A stretch of DNA of 64,000 nt from Bacillus proteolyticus (GTDB lineage: Bacteria; Bacillota; Bacilli; Bacillales; Bacillaceae_G), in contig NZ_MACH01000153.1 of assembly GCF_001884065.1 (NCBI RefSeq), positions 62,001-126,000 of the forward strand. Reading direction: 5' to 3'. Below, piece after piece: positions 16,120-24,551 of this stretch. The notes under the pieces are model-generated. The model did no database searches. It was not told the origin of the DNA and saw nothing but the letters and a program-made list of their open reading frames with translations. How positions within the stretch are numbered: the first letter of the stretch is position 1; each line of letters begins with the position of its first letter. A program made the translations under genes and the position numbers.

Positions 16120-16446
16120 CTTTGTAAGTTGTCTTTTACTACTATTAAATGTAGAAGCATGGCCGATGTGTTAAGAAAAGAAGAAAATTTTTAAAATTAA
16201 GATTGTCTAATAGGCTTACAGCTTAACTTATCATTAATGTTATAGAAAAGATTATATGTGAATAGACATGGGAAAAGAATGATCAGACTCTTTTAGACAA
16301 AAGGTGGTTGTATACAATAGTACGAGTAATGTTGGACTTAACACCTAATTAACTGTATATTTACAAAAATCTAATAAAATTCATTTGTTATTTAAACGAT
16401 ATTAATATGTTTAAGATAAAATAGCCCTTGTAATGAATCAATTATT
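16120..16446. other. Divergent intergenic region between ena1C and the phosphoesterase
   Basis: About 330 bp, AT-rich, without a coding frame. It must hold the promoters of ena1C (minus) and the phosphoesterase (plus); I could not pick a convincing sigma-K or sigma-A pair. A TTGTATACAA palindrome is at 16308-16317. Confidence 0.4.
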
Positions 16447-16461
16447 ATGAGGAGGATTCAC

Positions 16462-18924
16462 GTGGAAAGAACTGCTTTACGGAAAGTAAAAGGCCTTATT
16501 GGATTATTGATGGTTTTTGTATTAGCTTTTGTATCATTGCCGTGGAATACACCAGTCAAAGCGGAAGAGAAAAAACAAGAAAAGTCGCCAAGTGAGAAAA
16601 AACTTGTTTTTCCAGTTGTAAGTGATGTGCATATTAAAGATAGTGGAACAGATGATACGTTCCGCTGGAAAAGAGCGATTGAGCAATTTAATACGCTTGC
16701 ACCAAAGCAAGATGCGTTTGTCATTGTAGGTGATTTTACTGATTCGGGTTCAGTAAAGCAATATGATCGTTTTATGCAAGTGTATAACGAAAATGCAAAT
16801 AAAGATGTGGTACGAATGAATTCTCTTGGTAATCATGATTATTGGAACGGTTTATCTGAAGAGGGAGCGCAGAAGCGTTTTTTAGAAAAGACAGGAATGG
16901 AATCGATTTATTATCATAAAGTGGTAAAAGGTTATCATTTCCTTGTTATGTCTCCAGAGAATGGAACAACACATGGATATTATTCGGACAAGCAAATTAA
17001 TTGGTTAAAAGAAGAAATGGCAAAGGCACAAAAAGATGATCCGGAAAAACCGATTTTCGTATTTTTACATCAGCATATTAAAGATACAGTATACGGTAGT
17101 CATGAATGGGGAACACAAGATAGTGCAAAAATTAATGCAGTGTTAAAAGAGTACCCGCAAGTCATTACATTTTCAGGTCACTCACATTATCCATTAGATG
17201 ATCCAAGATCGATTCATCAAAAAGACTTTACATCTGTTGGTACATCTTCTGTAAGTTATATGGAAGTTGAAGGTGGTAAAGTACAAGGAAATATCCCGTC
17301 AGGAGCTAGCACGTTAAGCCAAGGGCTATTAGTAGAAGTGGATGATAAAGAAGTAACAATTAATCGCCGTGATTTCCATACGAATTCTTGGACAGGCGAG
17401 CCATGGAAAATTCAGTTGCCATCAAAGAAAGAAATATTTACGCATGTAGAAGATCGCGATAAAGAAAAGCCATCTTTCAAGAAAGATGCAAAGTTGACAG
17501 TATCAAATGTAACGGAAAACGCAGCAACTGTGACATTCCCACAAGCAGTGGATAACCTTCTTGTTCATTCTTATCGCGTACAAGCGAAGGATAAGCAAAC
17601 AGGTGAAATTAAAAATAAGTTATTAGCGTTCTCTGAGTTTTATCGTGATCCAGTGCCGAAAGAGCTTACATTCACGCTTGCTGGATTAGATGGCGGGAAA
17701 ACATATACACTTGAAGTAGTTGCAATTGATTCGTTTGGCAATGAAAGTGCGCAACCGTTAACTGCAGAAATCACAACGAAAAAAGATAATATTGATCCGA
17801 ATGTGAAAGTACCAAAGGCAGACGTTTTTGATGTAAATTTTTTAGATGGTACATTTAAAGATAACTCACCGTTTGGAACGAAAGGTGATGTGAAAGGCAA
17901 TGTATCTATTGAATATGATAAAGCTTTGAAAACAAATGCAATGAAATTAAATGGAAAAGCAAATACATTTGGGTACCTTCCATTCTCAGTAGCACAAAAA
18001 GAAAAAGTAGCAAATTCATTTACGTTGGAAACTGTATTTTCAATGAATGAAATTCGCGGACAAGGTATTTTGCAAAATACAGAGAGCGGTGGAATTGGTT
18101 TTGAGTCTACAGGAAGTGGATATGTAGAATTATGGGCTCATATTGGCGGAAGTTATAAACGTGTTGGCGTTCAATTAGAAGCGAACAAAACGTATCATTT
18201 AACAGGAACGTATAACGGAAGTGAAGTAGCAATTTATGTAGATGGTAAAAAAGTAAATAGCCAGCCAGCTCAAGGGAAAGTGTATCATCCGAACGTACCA
18301 TTTGCCCTTGGTGCAGATCCAGATAGCAATGGCAATGGTGGTATTCCGTTAAATGGACAAATTGCGCTTGCGAAACTATATAGTAAAGCGTTAAGTTCTT
18401 CAGAAGTATTAGCAGCGTATAATGAGTTTTCTAACCGTACAAAGTTAGAAGAAGTAAACGCTTTATATGAAGAACTTGGAAAAGTAAAAGAAGTGTTAGC
18501 TGGTAAGTATGAGTTTGGTGACAAACCAGGTCAATATTCAAAAGAAGCATTTCAAGAATTAGAGAAGAGCTATAATAATGCAAAGCAAGCGTTTGAAAAT
18601 GTAGGAAGTACTGGAGAGCAAATCGTTCAAACATATAACGAATTAAAAACAGCTAATGTAACATTTGTACAATCTAAAGTAGCAGAAGAACAACCGAAAA
18701 CACCGAAAGAAAAATTACAGATCAATATTGAAACTGCAAAAACAGTAGTGAAAAAAGCGCAAGCTACAAATGTAACGGACGGTTCAGTGAAATCATTGAG
18801 TCAAAAAATCACTGTTGCAGAAGCTGTGTTAAAAGATAAAAATGTAAAAGATGAGTATGTAGAATCAATGAATCGTACGTTAGAGCATGCTATTTCATTG
18901 GTTGAAAAAAGTATCAACAAGTAA
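16462..18924 (+). CDS. Secreted calcineurin-like metallophosphoesterase with FN3, LamG-like and FIVAR-type regions
   Basis: 820 residues from the GTG at 16462; GAGGAGG lies 6 bp upstream, whereas the ATG at 16447 would overlap that site. Signal peptide ~1-34 (VKA|EE). Phosphoesterase domain ~48-290 with the five metal motifs: SDVH (54-57), GDFTDSG (90-96), GNHD (123-126), LHQHI and SGHSHY. A fibronectin-type-III-like segment follows (~350-445), then a concanavalin/LamG fold (~465-650) and a helical C-terminus with FIVAR-like repeats (~655-815). Likely cell-surface or exported phosphatase/nucleotidase. It flanks the ena cluster; a direct role in appendages is unproven. Confidence 0.85.
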   Translation: MERTALRKVKGLIGLLMVFVLAFVSLPWNTPVKAEEKKQEKSPSEKKLVFPVVSDVHIKDSGTDDTFRWKRAIEQFNTLAPKQDAFVIVGDFTDSGSVKQYDRFMQVYNENANKDVVRMNSLGNHDYWNGLSEEGAQKRFLEKTGMESIYYHKVVKGYHFLVMSPENGTTHGYYSDKQINWLKEEMAKAQKDDPEKPIFVFLHQHIKDTVYGSHEWGTQDSAKINAVLKEYPQVITFSGHSHYPLDDPRSIHQKDFTSVGTSSVSYMEVEGGKVQGNIPSGASTLSQGLLVEVDDKEVTINRRDFHTNSWTGEPWKIQLPSKKEIFTHVEDRDKEKPSFKKDAKLTVSNVTENAATVTFPQAVDNLLVHSYRVQAKDKQTGEIKNKLLAFSEFYRDPVPKELTFTLAGLDGGKTYTLEVVAIDSFGNESAQPLTAEITTKKDNIDPNVKVPKADVFDVNFLDGTFKDNSPFGTKGDVKGNVSIEYDKALKTNAMKLNGKANTFGYLPFSVAQKEKVANSFTLETVFSMNEIRGQGILQNTESGGIGFESTGSGYVELWAHIGGSYKRVGVQLEANKTYHLTGTYNGSEVAIYVDGKKVNSQPAQGKVYHPNVPFALGADPDSNGNGGIPLNGQIALAKLYSKALSSSEVLAAYNEFSNRTKLEEVNALYEELGKVKEVLAGKYEFGDKPGQYSKEAFQELEKSYNNAKQAFENVGSTGEQIVQTYNELKTANVTFVQSKVAEEQPKTPKEKLQINIETAKTVVKKAQATNVTDGSVKSLSQKITVAEAVLKDKNVKDEYVESMNRTLEHAISLVEKSINK

Positions 18925-18935
18925 GGTATAAGAAA

Positions 18936-18966
18936 AAGAAGCTTATCATGATAGGCTTCTTTTTTG
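18936..18966 (+). terminator. Terminator of the phosphoesterase gene
   Basis: AGAAGCTTAT and ATAGGCTTCT pair around a CATG loop, followed by TTTTTT. Confidence 0.8.
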
Positions 18967-19004
18967 TTATACTAAAAGTAGTATAGAAAAAGGGAGCGAA
19001 TAAT

Positions 19005-19208
19005 TTGGAAGAGAAAAAGCTAAAAAGAATTCTTGAATATGTATGGATCGCCGTTGTGCTCCTTGTAGGATATTATTTATTAAAAGATAAAAGTATATGG
19101 GTTCTATTTCTAATGACATTTTTATTAGCGGGATTAGGAACGCTATTTATTAACTTTTTCTTTGATAGTGTAAACGCGTGGAGAAAGAAAAAGAAAGAGA
19201 CGAAGTAA
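19005..19208 (+). CDS. Small membrane protein, function unknown
   Basis: 67 residues from a TTG at 19005 with AGGGAG upstream. Charged N-terminus (EEKKLKR), two hydrophobic segments (~11-24 and 30-50) and a Lys-rich tail. No family recognised. A bcr1-like repeat begins six bases after its stop codon. Confidence 0.6.
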   Translation: MEEKKLKRILEYVWIAVVLLVGYYLLKDKSIWVLFLMTFLLAGLGTLFINFFFDSVNAWRKKKKETK

Positions 19209-19214
19209 GGGAGA

Positions 19215-19269
19215 ATAAAGTGAAACTTTAATCAGTGGGTGTCTTACTGACCGGCAAATAGCGGGATAA
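19215..19269 (+). repeat. bcr1-like short repeat
   Basis: Starts ATAAAGTGAAACTTTAATCA and ends CAAATAGCGGGATAAG. It has the same ends as the 157-bp copy at 54837 with the middle deleted. Confidence 0.75.
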
Positions 19270-19315
19270 GTATACAAAAGTTGACCGGTATATTTTTCGT
19301 TTTACAGTCGTTAAT

Positions 19316-19354
19316 GAAAATAGCTCGCCTTTATTATAGGCGAGCTATTTTTTT
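19316..19354. terminator. Terminator downstream of the amino-acid permease
   Basis: TAGCTCGCCT/AGGCGAGCTA arms with A-rich and T-rich flanks, so it can act in both directions. Confidence 0.85.
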
Positions 19355-20756
19355 ATGCTTCTTTTTTCTCATCATTTGTTTTTTTAGTAGCTAAATGACT
19401 ATGTTTTCTAGAGTAGAAGAAGTAGACGCATAAACCGACTATAAGCCAAACTGCAAAGCTGATCCATGTTGTTTTGGACAAATTAAACATTAAATATAAA
19501 CAACAAAGAATAGCGACAATTGGTAATACAGGTACGAGTGGCGTGCGGAAGCCACGTTTTAAATCAGGATGGGTTTTTCGTAAAATAAGTACAGCAAAGC
19601 AAACGAATGTGAAGGCTGTTAACGTACCGATGTTTACTAAATTCGCTAGTAAATGTAGGTCTAAAAGTCCTGCTAATAAAGCTGCAAATACTCCAGTAAT
19701 CCATGTGTTTAGTAAAGGGATTTTCACTTTTTTATTTACGCGTGATAACGCTTTTGGGAGTAAGCCGTCTCGGCTCATCGCATAAGAAACACGAACTTGT
19801 CCATACATAACGACTAAAAGAACGGTTGTCATTCCTGTCATCGCACCAACTGCAAGCAGCCCCGCAATTGTATCTTCACCAACGAAATGTAGTGCAAATG
19901 CAACTGGATCAGAAACGTCTAATTGCGTATAAGGAACCATGCCTGTTAAAACGAAAGATACGATCATGTATAAAACTGTACAAATAAGAAGGGAACCGAT
20001 AATGCCAATTGGTAAATCACGCTGCGGTTTTTTCGTTTCTTCTGCCGCGGTTGCGATTGCATCAAAACCTAAAAAGGCGAAGAAGACAGTGGCAGCTCCA
20101 GTAATAATACCGTCGTACCCGAATGGAATGAACGGTGTCCAATTTTCAGGCTTTACATATTTTGCACCTGCTACGATAAAGGCGATAATAACTGCTAATT
20201 TTATAAGGACCATAATATTATTAATGCGTGCGCTTTCGCGTATACCAAAACTTAAAAGCCCAGTAATGAGAAGTAAAATACAAACAGCGGGTAAATCAAT
20301 GAGACCACCTTTTCCTGTACCAGGGGCCGAGGAAATAATGGTGGGAAGGTGTATATTGAATCCTTGAAGCAATGATTGTAAGTATCCAGACCAGCCAACA
20401 GCTACTGCTGCAACAGCGAGTAAATATTCGAGCATTAAACACCAACCAACGATAAAGGCGACAACTTCTCCGACAGTCATGTATGCATAAGTGTAAACAC
20501 TGCCTGAGACTGGTATAGAAGAAGCGAATTCGGCATAACAAAAGGCTACACAAGCACAAGTAAATGCAGCAATAAGGAATGATAGCATAATACCAGGGCC
20601 AGAATGTTTTGCCGCTACGATGCCTGTTAATACAAAAATCCCTGTCCCAATTACGGCGCCGATTCCTAAAAACGTTAAATCGAGTGCCGTTAATGTTCGA
20701 TCTAGCTGCCTTGGTGATTCAGTACTAAGCGCTTTTTTTCGTAATAATGACTTCAC
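19353..20756 (-). CDS. APC-superfamily amino acid permease (YfnA/CAT type)
   Basis: 467 residues with twelve or more membrane segments. N-terminal GIGAVIGTGIFVLTGIVAA (residues ~33-51) and the helix-6 region FFAFLGFDAIATAAEETKKP are typical of cationic amino-acid/polyamine antiporter-type permeases related to B. subtilis YfnA and YhdG. It imports amino acids; the substrate cannot be specified. Monocistronic, ATG preceded by GGGAGGAGAGCTC. No riboswitch is visible upstream, unlike the permease at 42712. Confidence 0.88.
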   Translation of the reverse strand: MKSLLRKKALSTESPRQLDRTLTALDLTFLGIGAVIGTGIFVLTGIVAAKHSGPGIMLSFLIAAFTCACVAFCYAEFASSIPVSGSVYTYAYMTVGEVVAFIVGWCLMLEYLLAVAAVAVGWSGYLQSLLQGFNIHLPTIISSAPGTGKGGLIDLPAVCILLLITGLLSFGIRESARINNIMVLIKLAVIIAFIVAGAKYVKPENWTPFIPFGYDGIITGAATVFFAFLGFDAIATAAEETKKPQRDLPIGIIGSLLICTVLYMIVSFVLTGMVPYTQLDVSDPVAFALHFVGEDTIAGLLAVGAMTGMTTVLLVVMYGQVRVSYAMSRDGLLPKALSRVNKKVKIPLLNTWITGVFAALLAGLLDLHLLANLVNIGTLTAFTFVCFAVLILRKTHPDLKRGFRTPLVPVLPIVAILCCLYLMFNLSKTTWISFAVWLIVGLCVYFFYSRKHSHLATKKTNDEKKEA

Positions 20757-20993
20757 TTTGAGCTCTCCTCCCGTTTTTCATCTCCATAACTGCCGAATAG
20801 TGTGAATCCATTGGAAAAGAGTACGTAAATGAATGAAGGTACAGTTATGGTATGTAGTTTTTGAAATTTCTGGATTAATTTTATTATAATTCAGAATATT
20901 TTGTCAAATAAAAATGTGACAAATAAAATACGAATGAATAGGGGAAACTACTTGCAGAAATAGACGAGGGTTAACGGAGTGATAAAACCATTC

Positions 20994-21011
20994 ATTAAAG
21001 TTTCACTTTAT
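20994..21011 (-). repeat. Solitary end of a bcr1-like repeat
   Basis: Minus strand reads ATAAAGTGAAACTTTAAT, identical to one terminus of the other copies, but the opposite end (GCGGGATAAA) is not found within 80 bp. It lies in the leader of the antiporter gene. Confidence 0.45.
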
Positions 21012-21029
21012 AAAGTAGGAGAAGATGCT

Positions 21030-22157
21030 ATGTTATTTTATTTTGAACTTGTCGTCATTTTACTTTGTACGAAATTAGCTGGTGATATTAGCGTTAGGCT
21101 TGGCCAGCCTTCTGTACTTGGTAAGTTAATCGTTGGTATTATTATCGGTCCTGCTGTGCTTGGTATTATTAATAGCTCAGAACTTATTGATGAGCTTAGC
21201 GAGATTGGTGTTTTGCTACTTATGTTTATGGCGGGACTCGAAACAGATTTAGAAGAGTTAAATCGGAATTTAAAAGCGTCCTTTGCAGTAGCGGCTGGTG
21301 GAATTATTTTCCCTTTCATTGGTGGATATGTAACGGGACTGCTTTTTGGATTGATGCAATCCCACGCTATTTTTTTAGGATTATTACTTTGCGCAACATC
21401 GGTTAGTATTACGGTGCAAACGTTACGTGATTTAGGGAAGATGAATACGAGAGAAAGTATAACGATTTTAGGAGCGGCTGTATTTGATGATGTGATAGTC
21501 GTTATATTATTAGCGTTTGTAATGAGCTTTTTAGGAACGCAAGATGTGAATATAACACTTGTTATTGCAAAGAAAATTATTTTCTTTGTAAGTATTGTTT
21601 TTATCGCATGGAAAGTAGTTCCGTGGATTATGAAAATGCTCGTACCACTTCGCGTGTCGGAAGCGTTAATTAGTGCGGCTCTTATTATTTGTTTCTCTTT
21701 TTCATATTACAGTGAAATGATGGGAATCGCAGGTATTATTGGAGCATTTGCAGCAGGAATTGCGATTTCTCAAACCGAGTATAAACATGAAGTGGAACAT
21801 AAAATTGAACCGATTGCGTATGCGATATTTGTACCAGTTTTCTTCGTAAGTATTGGGATGGAAATTACATTTCAAGGTATCGGAAGCCAACTTTGGTTCA
21901 TTATCATTATGACGCTCATCGCAATTTTCACAAAGCTAATTGGATCAGGTTTAGGAGCAAGATTAACAGGCTTCAATTTACAATCTTCTATTAGTATCGG
22001 CGCCGGGATGGTATCACGCGGAGAAGTAGCGCTTATCATCGCAGCGAATGGACTTACGGCGAATTTATTAGCGAAAGAAAATTTCACAGCAATTGTTATT
22101 GTTGTTATATTGACGACGATTATTACGCCGCCGCTTTTGAAGAAGTATTTTGTATAG
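21030..22157 (+). CDS. CPA2-family cation:proton antiporter
   Basis: 375 residues from the ATG at 21030 (AGGAG 8 bp upstream; an earlier GTG has no proper spacing). About twelve membrane segments; GQPSVLGKLIVGIIIGP, LLMFMAGLETDLEEL and FDDVIVVILL with the paired Asp of Na+/H+ or K+/H+ exchangers. It lacks a C-terminal RCK/TrkA domain, so it is like short NapA/GerN antiporters rather than full KefB. GerN homologues act in spore germination in B. cereus, but that role cannot be claimed here. Confidence 0.85.
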   Translation: MLFYFELVVILLCTKLAGDISVRLGQPSVLGKLIVGIIIGPAVLGIINSSELIDELSEIGVLLLMFMAGLETDLEELNRNLKASFAVAAGGIIFPFIGGYVTGLLFGLMQSHAIFLGLLLCATSVSITVQTLRDLGKMNTRESITILGAAVFDDVIVVILLAFVMSFLGTQDVNITLVIAKKIIFFVSIVFIAWKVVPWIMKMLVPLRVSEALISAALIICFSFSYYSEMMGIAGIIGAFAAGIAISQTEYKHEVEHKIEPIAYAIFVPVFFVSIGMEITFQGIGSQLWFIIIMTLIAIFTKLIGSGLGARLTGFNLQSSISIGAGMVSRGEVALIIAANGLTANLLAKENFTAIVIVVILTTIITPPLLKKYFV

Positions 22158-22162
22158 AGGGG

Positions 22163-22197
22163 GAGAGCTTATCTGATGTAGGTAAGCTCTTTTTTTA
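22163..22197 (+). terminator. Terminator of the antiporter gene
   Basis: AGAGCTTA/TAAGCTCT arms with an 11-nt loop and a run of seven T. Confidence 0.8.
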
Positions 22198-22281
22198 TTG
22201 GCAAAAGCAATAGTCATATGGCGTGAATAGGTTGTAATTATGGTAAAATCTACGTATATGATAAGTCGAGGAGAGAAATAG

Positions 22282-22599
22282 GTGAAGATTACGAGGGGAA
22301 AAGTTATAGGTGTAGTTACACTTCTTTTATTGTGCATGCCATTTATTGTAGGAAAAGAATCAAAGGTAAAAGATTTTCCGGTTTCTATGTTTTCTTCTCA
22401 CGTGGAAGGTCGTTATCCACAAGAATATAAATACACTGCATTTTTACCAGACTTTGCAGTTTGGACAAAAGGATGGGAAAAGAAGTGGACAGAAGGGGAA
22501 AGAACCGTTTATCAAAAAGGGAATCGCACTGTAAATGTGTTCCATCCTCCTGGTGATGATGGCTATTATCTCTATGAAGAAGGAGAAAATGCGAAATAA
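22282..22599 (+). CDS. Small exported or membrane-anchored protein, function unknown
   Basis: 105 residues from a GTG at 22282 with GAGGAGAG upstream. One hydrophobic segment (~9-25) suggests a signal anchor, then a hydrophilic Trp/Tyr-rich domain (FAVWTKGWEKKWTEGERTV). No family recognised. It ends 30 bp before murR, with no terminator between, so it probably belongs to the same transcript. Confidence 0.65.
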   Translation: MKITRGKVIGVVTLLLLCMPFIVGKESKVKDFPVSMFSSHVEGRYPQEYKYTAFLPDFAVWTKGWEKKWTEGERTVYQKGNRTVNVFHPPGDDGYYLYEEGENAK

Positions 22600-22629
22600 A
22601 AAGCAACCGTAAGAAGTGGAGGTTAAATA

Positions 22630-23493
22630 GTGAAAGCTTCAACATTACTATTTAAAATTGAAAGTAATATGGATCAATTTTCACCAGCTGAAAAGAAGGT
22701 TGCCATGTACATAATGGAGAATGCAGAGATTGTTCCGAACTTAACGACGAAAGAAGTGTCAACGAATGCAGGCGCAAGTGAGGCAAGTGTTGTTCGCTTT
22801 TGTAAGTCGATTGGGATTGGGAGCTTTAAAGCATTTAAAATCGCGCTCGTTCGTGAATTAACGATTGCTGATTATAATATTAATGATTTTTCAGTGATGA
22901 ATACGGAAGATGGACCGTACGATTTGTTTAATAAAGTTACATATGTGAATAAAGCTGCAATTGAGGCGAGCGTTACTGCGATAGATAAAAAGGAACTTGA
23001 GAAAGCTGCAGATCGTATTGTAAATGCGGATAAAGTTATATTTTACGGAGTAGGTGGGTCAGCTACACCGGCGATGGACGGAGCTTATAAATTTACTAGA
23101 CTTGGATTTACTGCGATGATGCTATCTGATTTTCATATGATGTTACCGCTTGTGACGAATTTAAAAGAAGGTGATATATTTGTTGCGATTTCAACTTCTG
23201 GTCGGACGAAAGATGTACTTGAAATGGCGCAATATGCGAAGAAGCGAGGAGCTACAGTTATTGCGATTACAAAGCTAGATCAATCATCTCCTTTATATAA
23301 AGCGGCAGATATTCGCCTTTGTATGCCGGATGTAGAGCAAGATCATCGTATTGCAAGTATTGCTTCAAGAATGACACAACTCAATATGATAGATGCTTTA
23401 TATGTGATTACTTTTAATCGTATTGGTAATAAAGTGTTGGATCAATTTATGGAGACAAGAGAAGAAGCTCTTAGGTTACGGAAGTTAAAATGA
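22630..23493 (+). CDS. murR: MurR/RpiR-family transcriptional regulator
   Basis: 287 residues. N-terminal HTH_6 domain (~1-77; SPAEKKVAMYIMENAE...SEASVVRFCKSIG) and C-terminal SIS sugar-phosphate domain (~125-260; YGVGGSATPAMDGAYKF and STSGRTKDV). Start GTG follows GTGGAGG. It lies directly upstream of murQ-murP-mupG, whose promoter carries two matching palindromes. In B. subtilis and E. coli MurR represses the MurNAc operon and responds to MurNAc-6-phosphate; the same logic is inferred here. Confidence 0.9.
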   Translation: MKASTLLFKIESNMDQFSPAEKKVAMYIMENAEIVPNLTTKEVSTNAGASEASVVRFCKSIGIGSFKAFKIALVRELTIADYNINDFSVMNTEDGPYDLFNKVTYVNKAAIEASVTAIDKKELEKAADRIVNADKVIFYGVGGSATPAMDGAYKFTRLGFTAMMLSDFHMMLPLVTNLKEGDIFVAISTSGRTKDVLEMAQYAKKRGATVIAITKLDQSSPLYKAADIRLCMPDVEQDHRIASIASRMTQLNMIDALYVITFNRIGNKVLDQFMETREEALRLRKLK

Positions 23494-23519
23494 AAAGATG
23501 GGGAAACCCATCTTTTTTT
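23494..23519 (+). terminator. Terminator of murR
   Basis: AAAGATGGG/CCCATCTTT arms with a GAAA loop and seven T, separating murR from the murQ promoter. Confidence 0.85.
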
Positions 23520-23550
23520 GCATCCTGACATAAATTCGTCATGAAAAGAA

Positions 23551-23562
23551 ATGAAATTTCAT
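23551..23562. promoter_or_regulatory. Putative MurR operator, upstream copy
   Basis: ATGAAATTTCAT is a perfect 12-bp palindrome, 18 bp upstream of the -35 of the murQ promoter. It shares the TGAAAT half-site with the second operator. Confidence 0.6.
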
Positions 23563-23579
23563 AAAATAATAAAGTAATA

Positions 23580-23607
23580 TTGATTTTAAATTTCTTAAAG
23601 TTATAAT
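23580..23607 (+). promoter_or_regulatory. Sigma-A promoter of murQ-murP-mupG
   Basis: TTGATT (23580-23585), 16-bp spacer, TATAAT (23602-23607). It lies between two TGAAAT palindromes. Confidence 0.75.
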
Positions 23608-23614
23608 AAAAGTA

Positions 23615-23629
23615 TGAAATAAAATTTCA
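23615..23629. promoter_or_regulatory. Putative MurR operator overlapping the transcription start
   Basis: TGAAAT-AAA-ATTTCA, a perfect inverted repeat placed at about +1 to +16 of the murQ promoter, an ideal repression site. Confidence 0.65.
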
Positions 23630-23643
23630 AAGTAGGTGGTAAT

Positions 23644-24528
23644 ATGTTAGAAAATTTATCGACAGAACATCGTAATGAGAAGACGATGAATTTAGATGAG
23701 ATGAGCATAAAAGAAGTTCTGCAAAGTATGAATGAAGAAGATCGAACTGTTGCGTTAGCAGTTGAAAATGAAATAGAAGAAATTGAGAAGGTTGTACAAA
23801 TTGTTATTAAGTCTTTTGAAGAAGCTGGACGGTTAATTTATATTGGGGCTGGTACGAGTGGTCGTTTAGGTATTTTAGACGCAGTGGAATGTCCCCCGAC
23901 ATTTGGAACAGATGACAAAATGGTGCAAGGATTTATAGCAGGTGGATTGAAAGCGTTTACTAAAGCGGTAGAAGGTGCCGAAGATCGGGAAGAGTTAGCA
24001 GAAGAAGATTTAAAAAGTATTGGATTAAATGAGAAAGACACGGTCATTGGAATTGCAGCAAGTGGTAGAACACCTTATGTAATTGGCGGATTGAAATATG
24101 CAAGTAGTGTGGGAGCGAGTACAGCGAGTATTTCTTGTAATAAAAATGCTGAAATAAGTAAATATGCAAAACTAAATGTGGAAGTAGAAACAGGCGCAGA
24201 AATATTAACAGGCTCAACACGTTTGAAGGCTGGCACAGCGCAAAAACTAGTACTGAATATGATTTCTACAGCGTCTATGATTGGTGTAGGAAAAGTGTAT
24301 AAAAACTTAATGGTAGATGTTCAGTCTACAAATGAAAAATTGGTAGAACGTTCAAAACGAATTATTGTGGAAGCGACAGGCGCTAGTTATGAAATAGCTA
24401 CAGAGTATTATGAGAAAGCAGAACGTAATGTGAAAGCTGCAATCGTTATGATATTACTACAGTGTGAATATGGGGAAGCGCTAGAAAAATTAAAAGCGGC
24501 GAAAGGATTTGTGAAGAAGGCACTTTAA
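23644..24528 (+). CDS. murQ: N-acetylmuramic acid 6-phosphate etherase
   Basis: 294 residues, full length. SIS fold with the family signature GAGTSGRLGILDAVECPPTFG (from about residue 68) and GIAASGRTPYVIGGL (~138). MurQ cleaves the lactyl ether of MurNAc-6P, giving GlcNAc-6P and D-lactate in the cytoplasm. The ATG follows GTAGGTGG. First gene of the operon; murP follows after 24 bp. Confidence 0.95.
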   Translation: MLENLSTEHRNEKTMNLDEMSIKEVLQSMNEEDRTVALAVENEIEEIEKVVQIVIKSFEEAGRLIYIGAGTSGRLGILDAVECPPTFGTDDKMVQGFIAGGLKAFTKAVEGAEDREELAEEDLKSIGLNEKDTVIGIAASGRTPYVIGGLKYASSVGASTASISCNKNAEISKYAKLNVEVETGAEILTGSTRLKAGTAQKLVLNMISTASMIGVGKVYKNLMVDVQSTNEKLVERSKRIIVEATGASYEIATEYYEKAERNVKAAIVMILLQCEYGEALEKLKAAKGFVKKAL

Positions 24529-24551
24529 ACTATGGGGAGGGGGATTCTATT

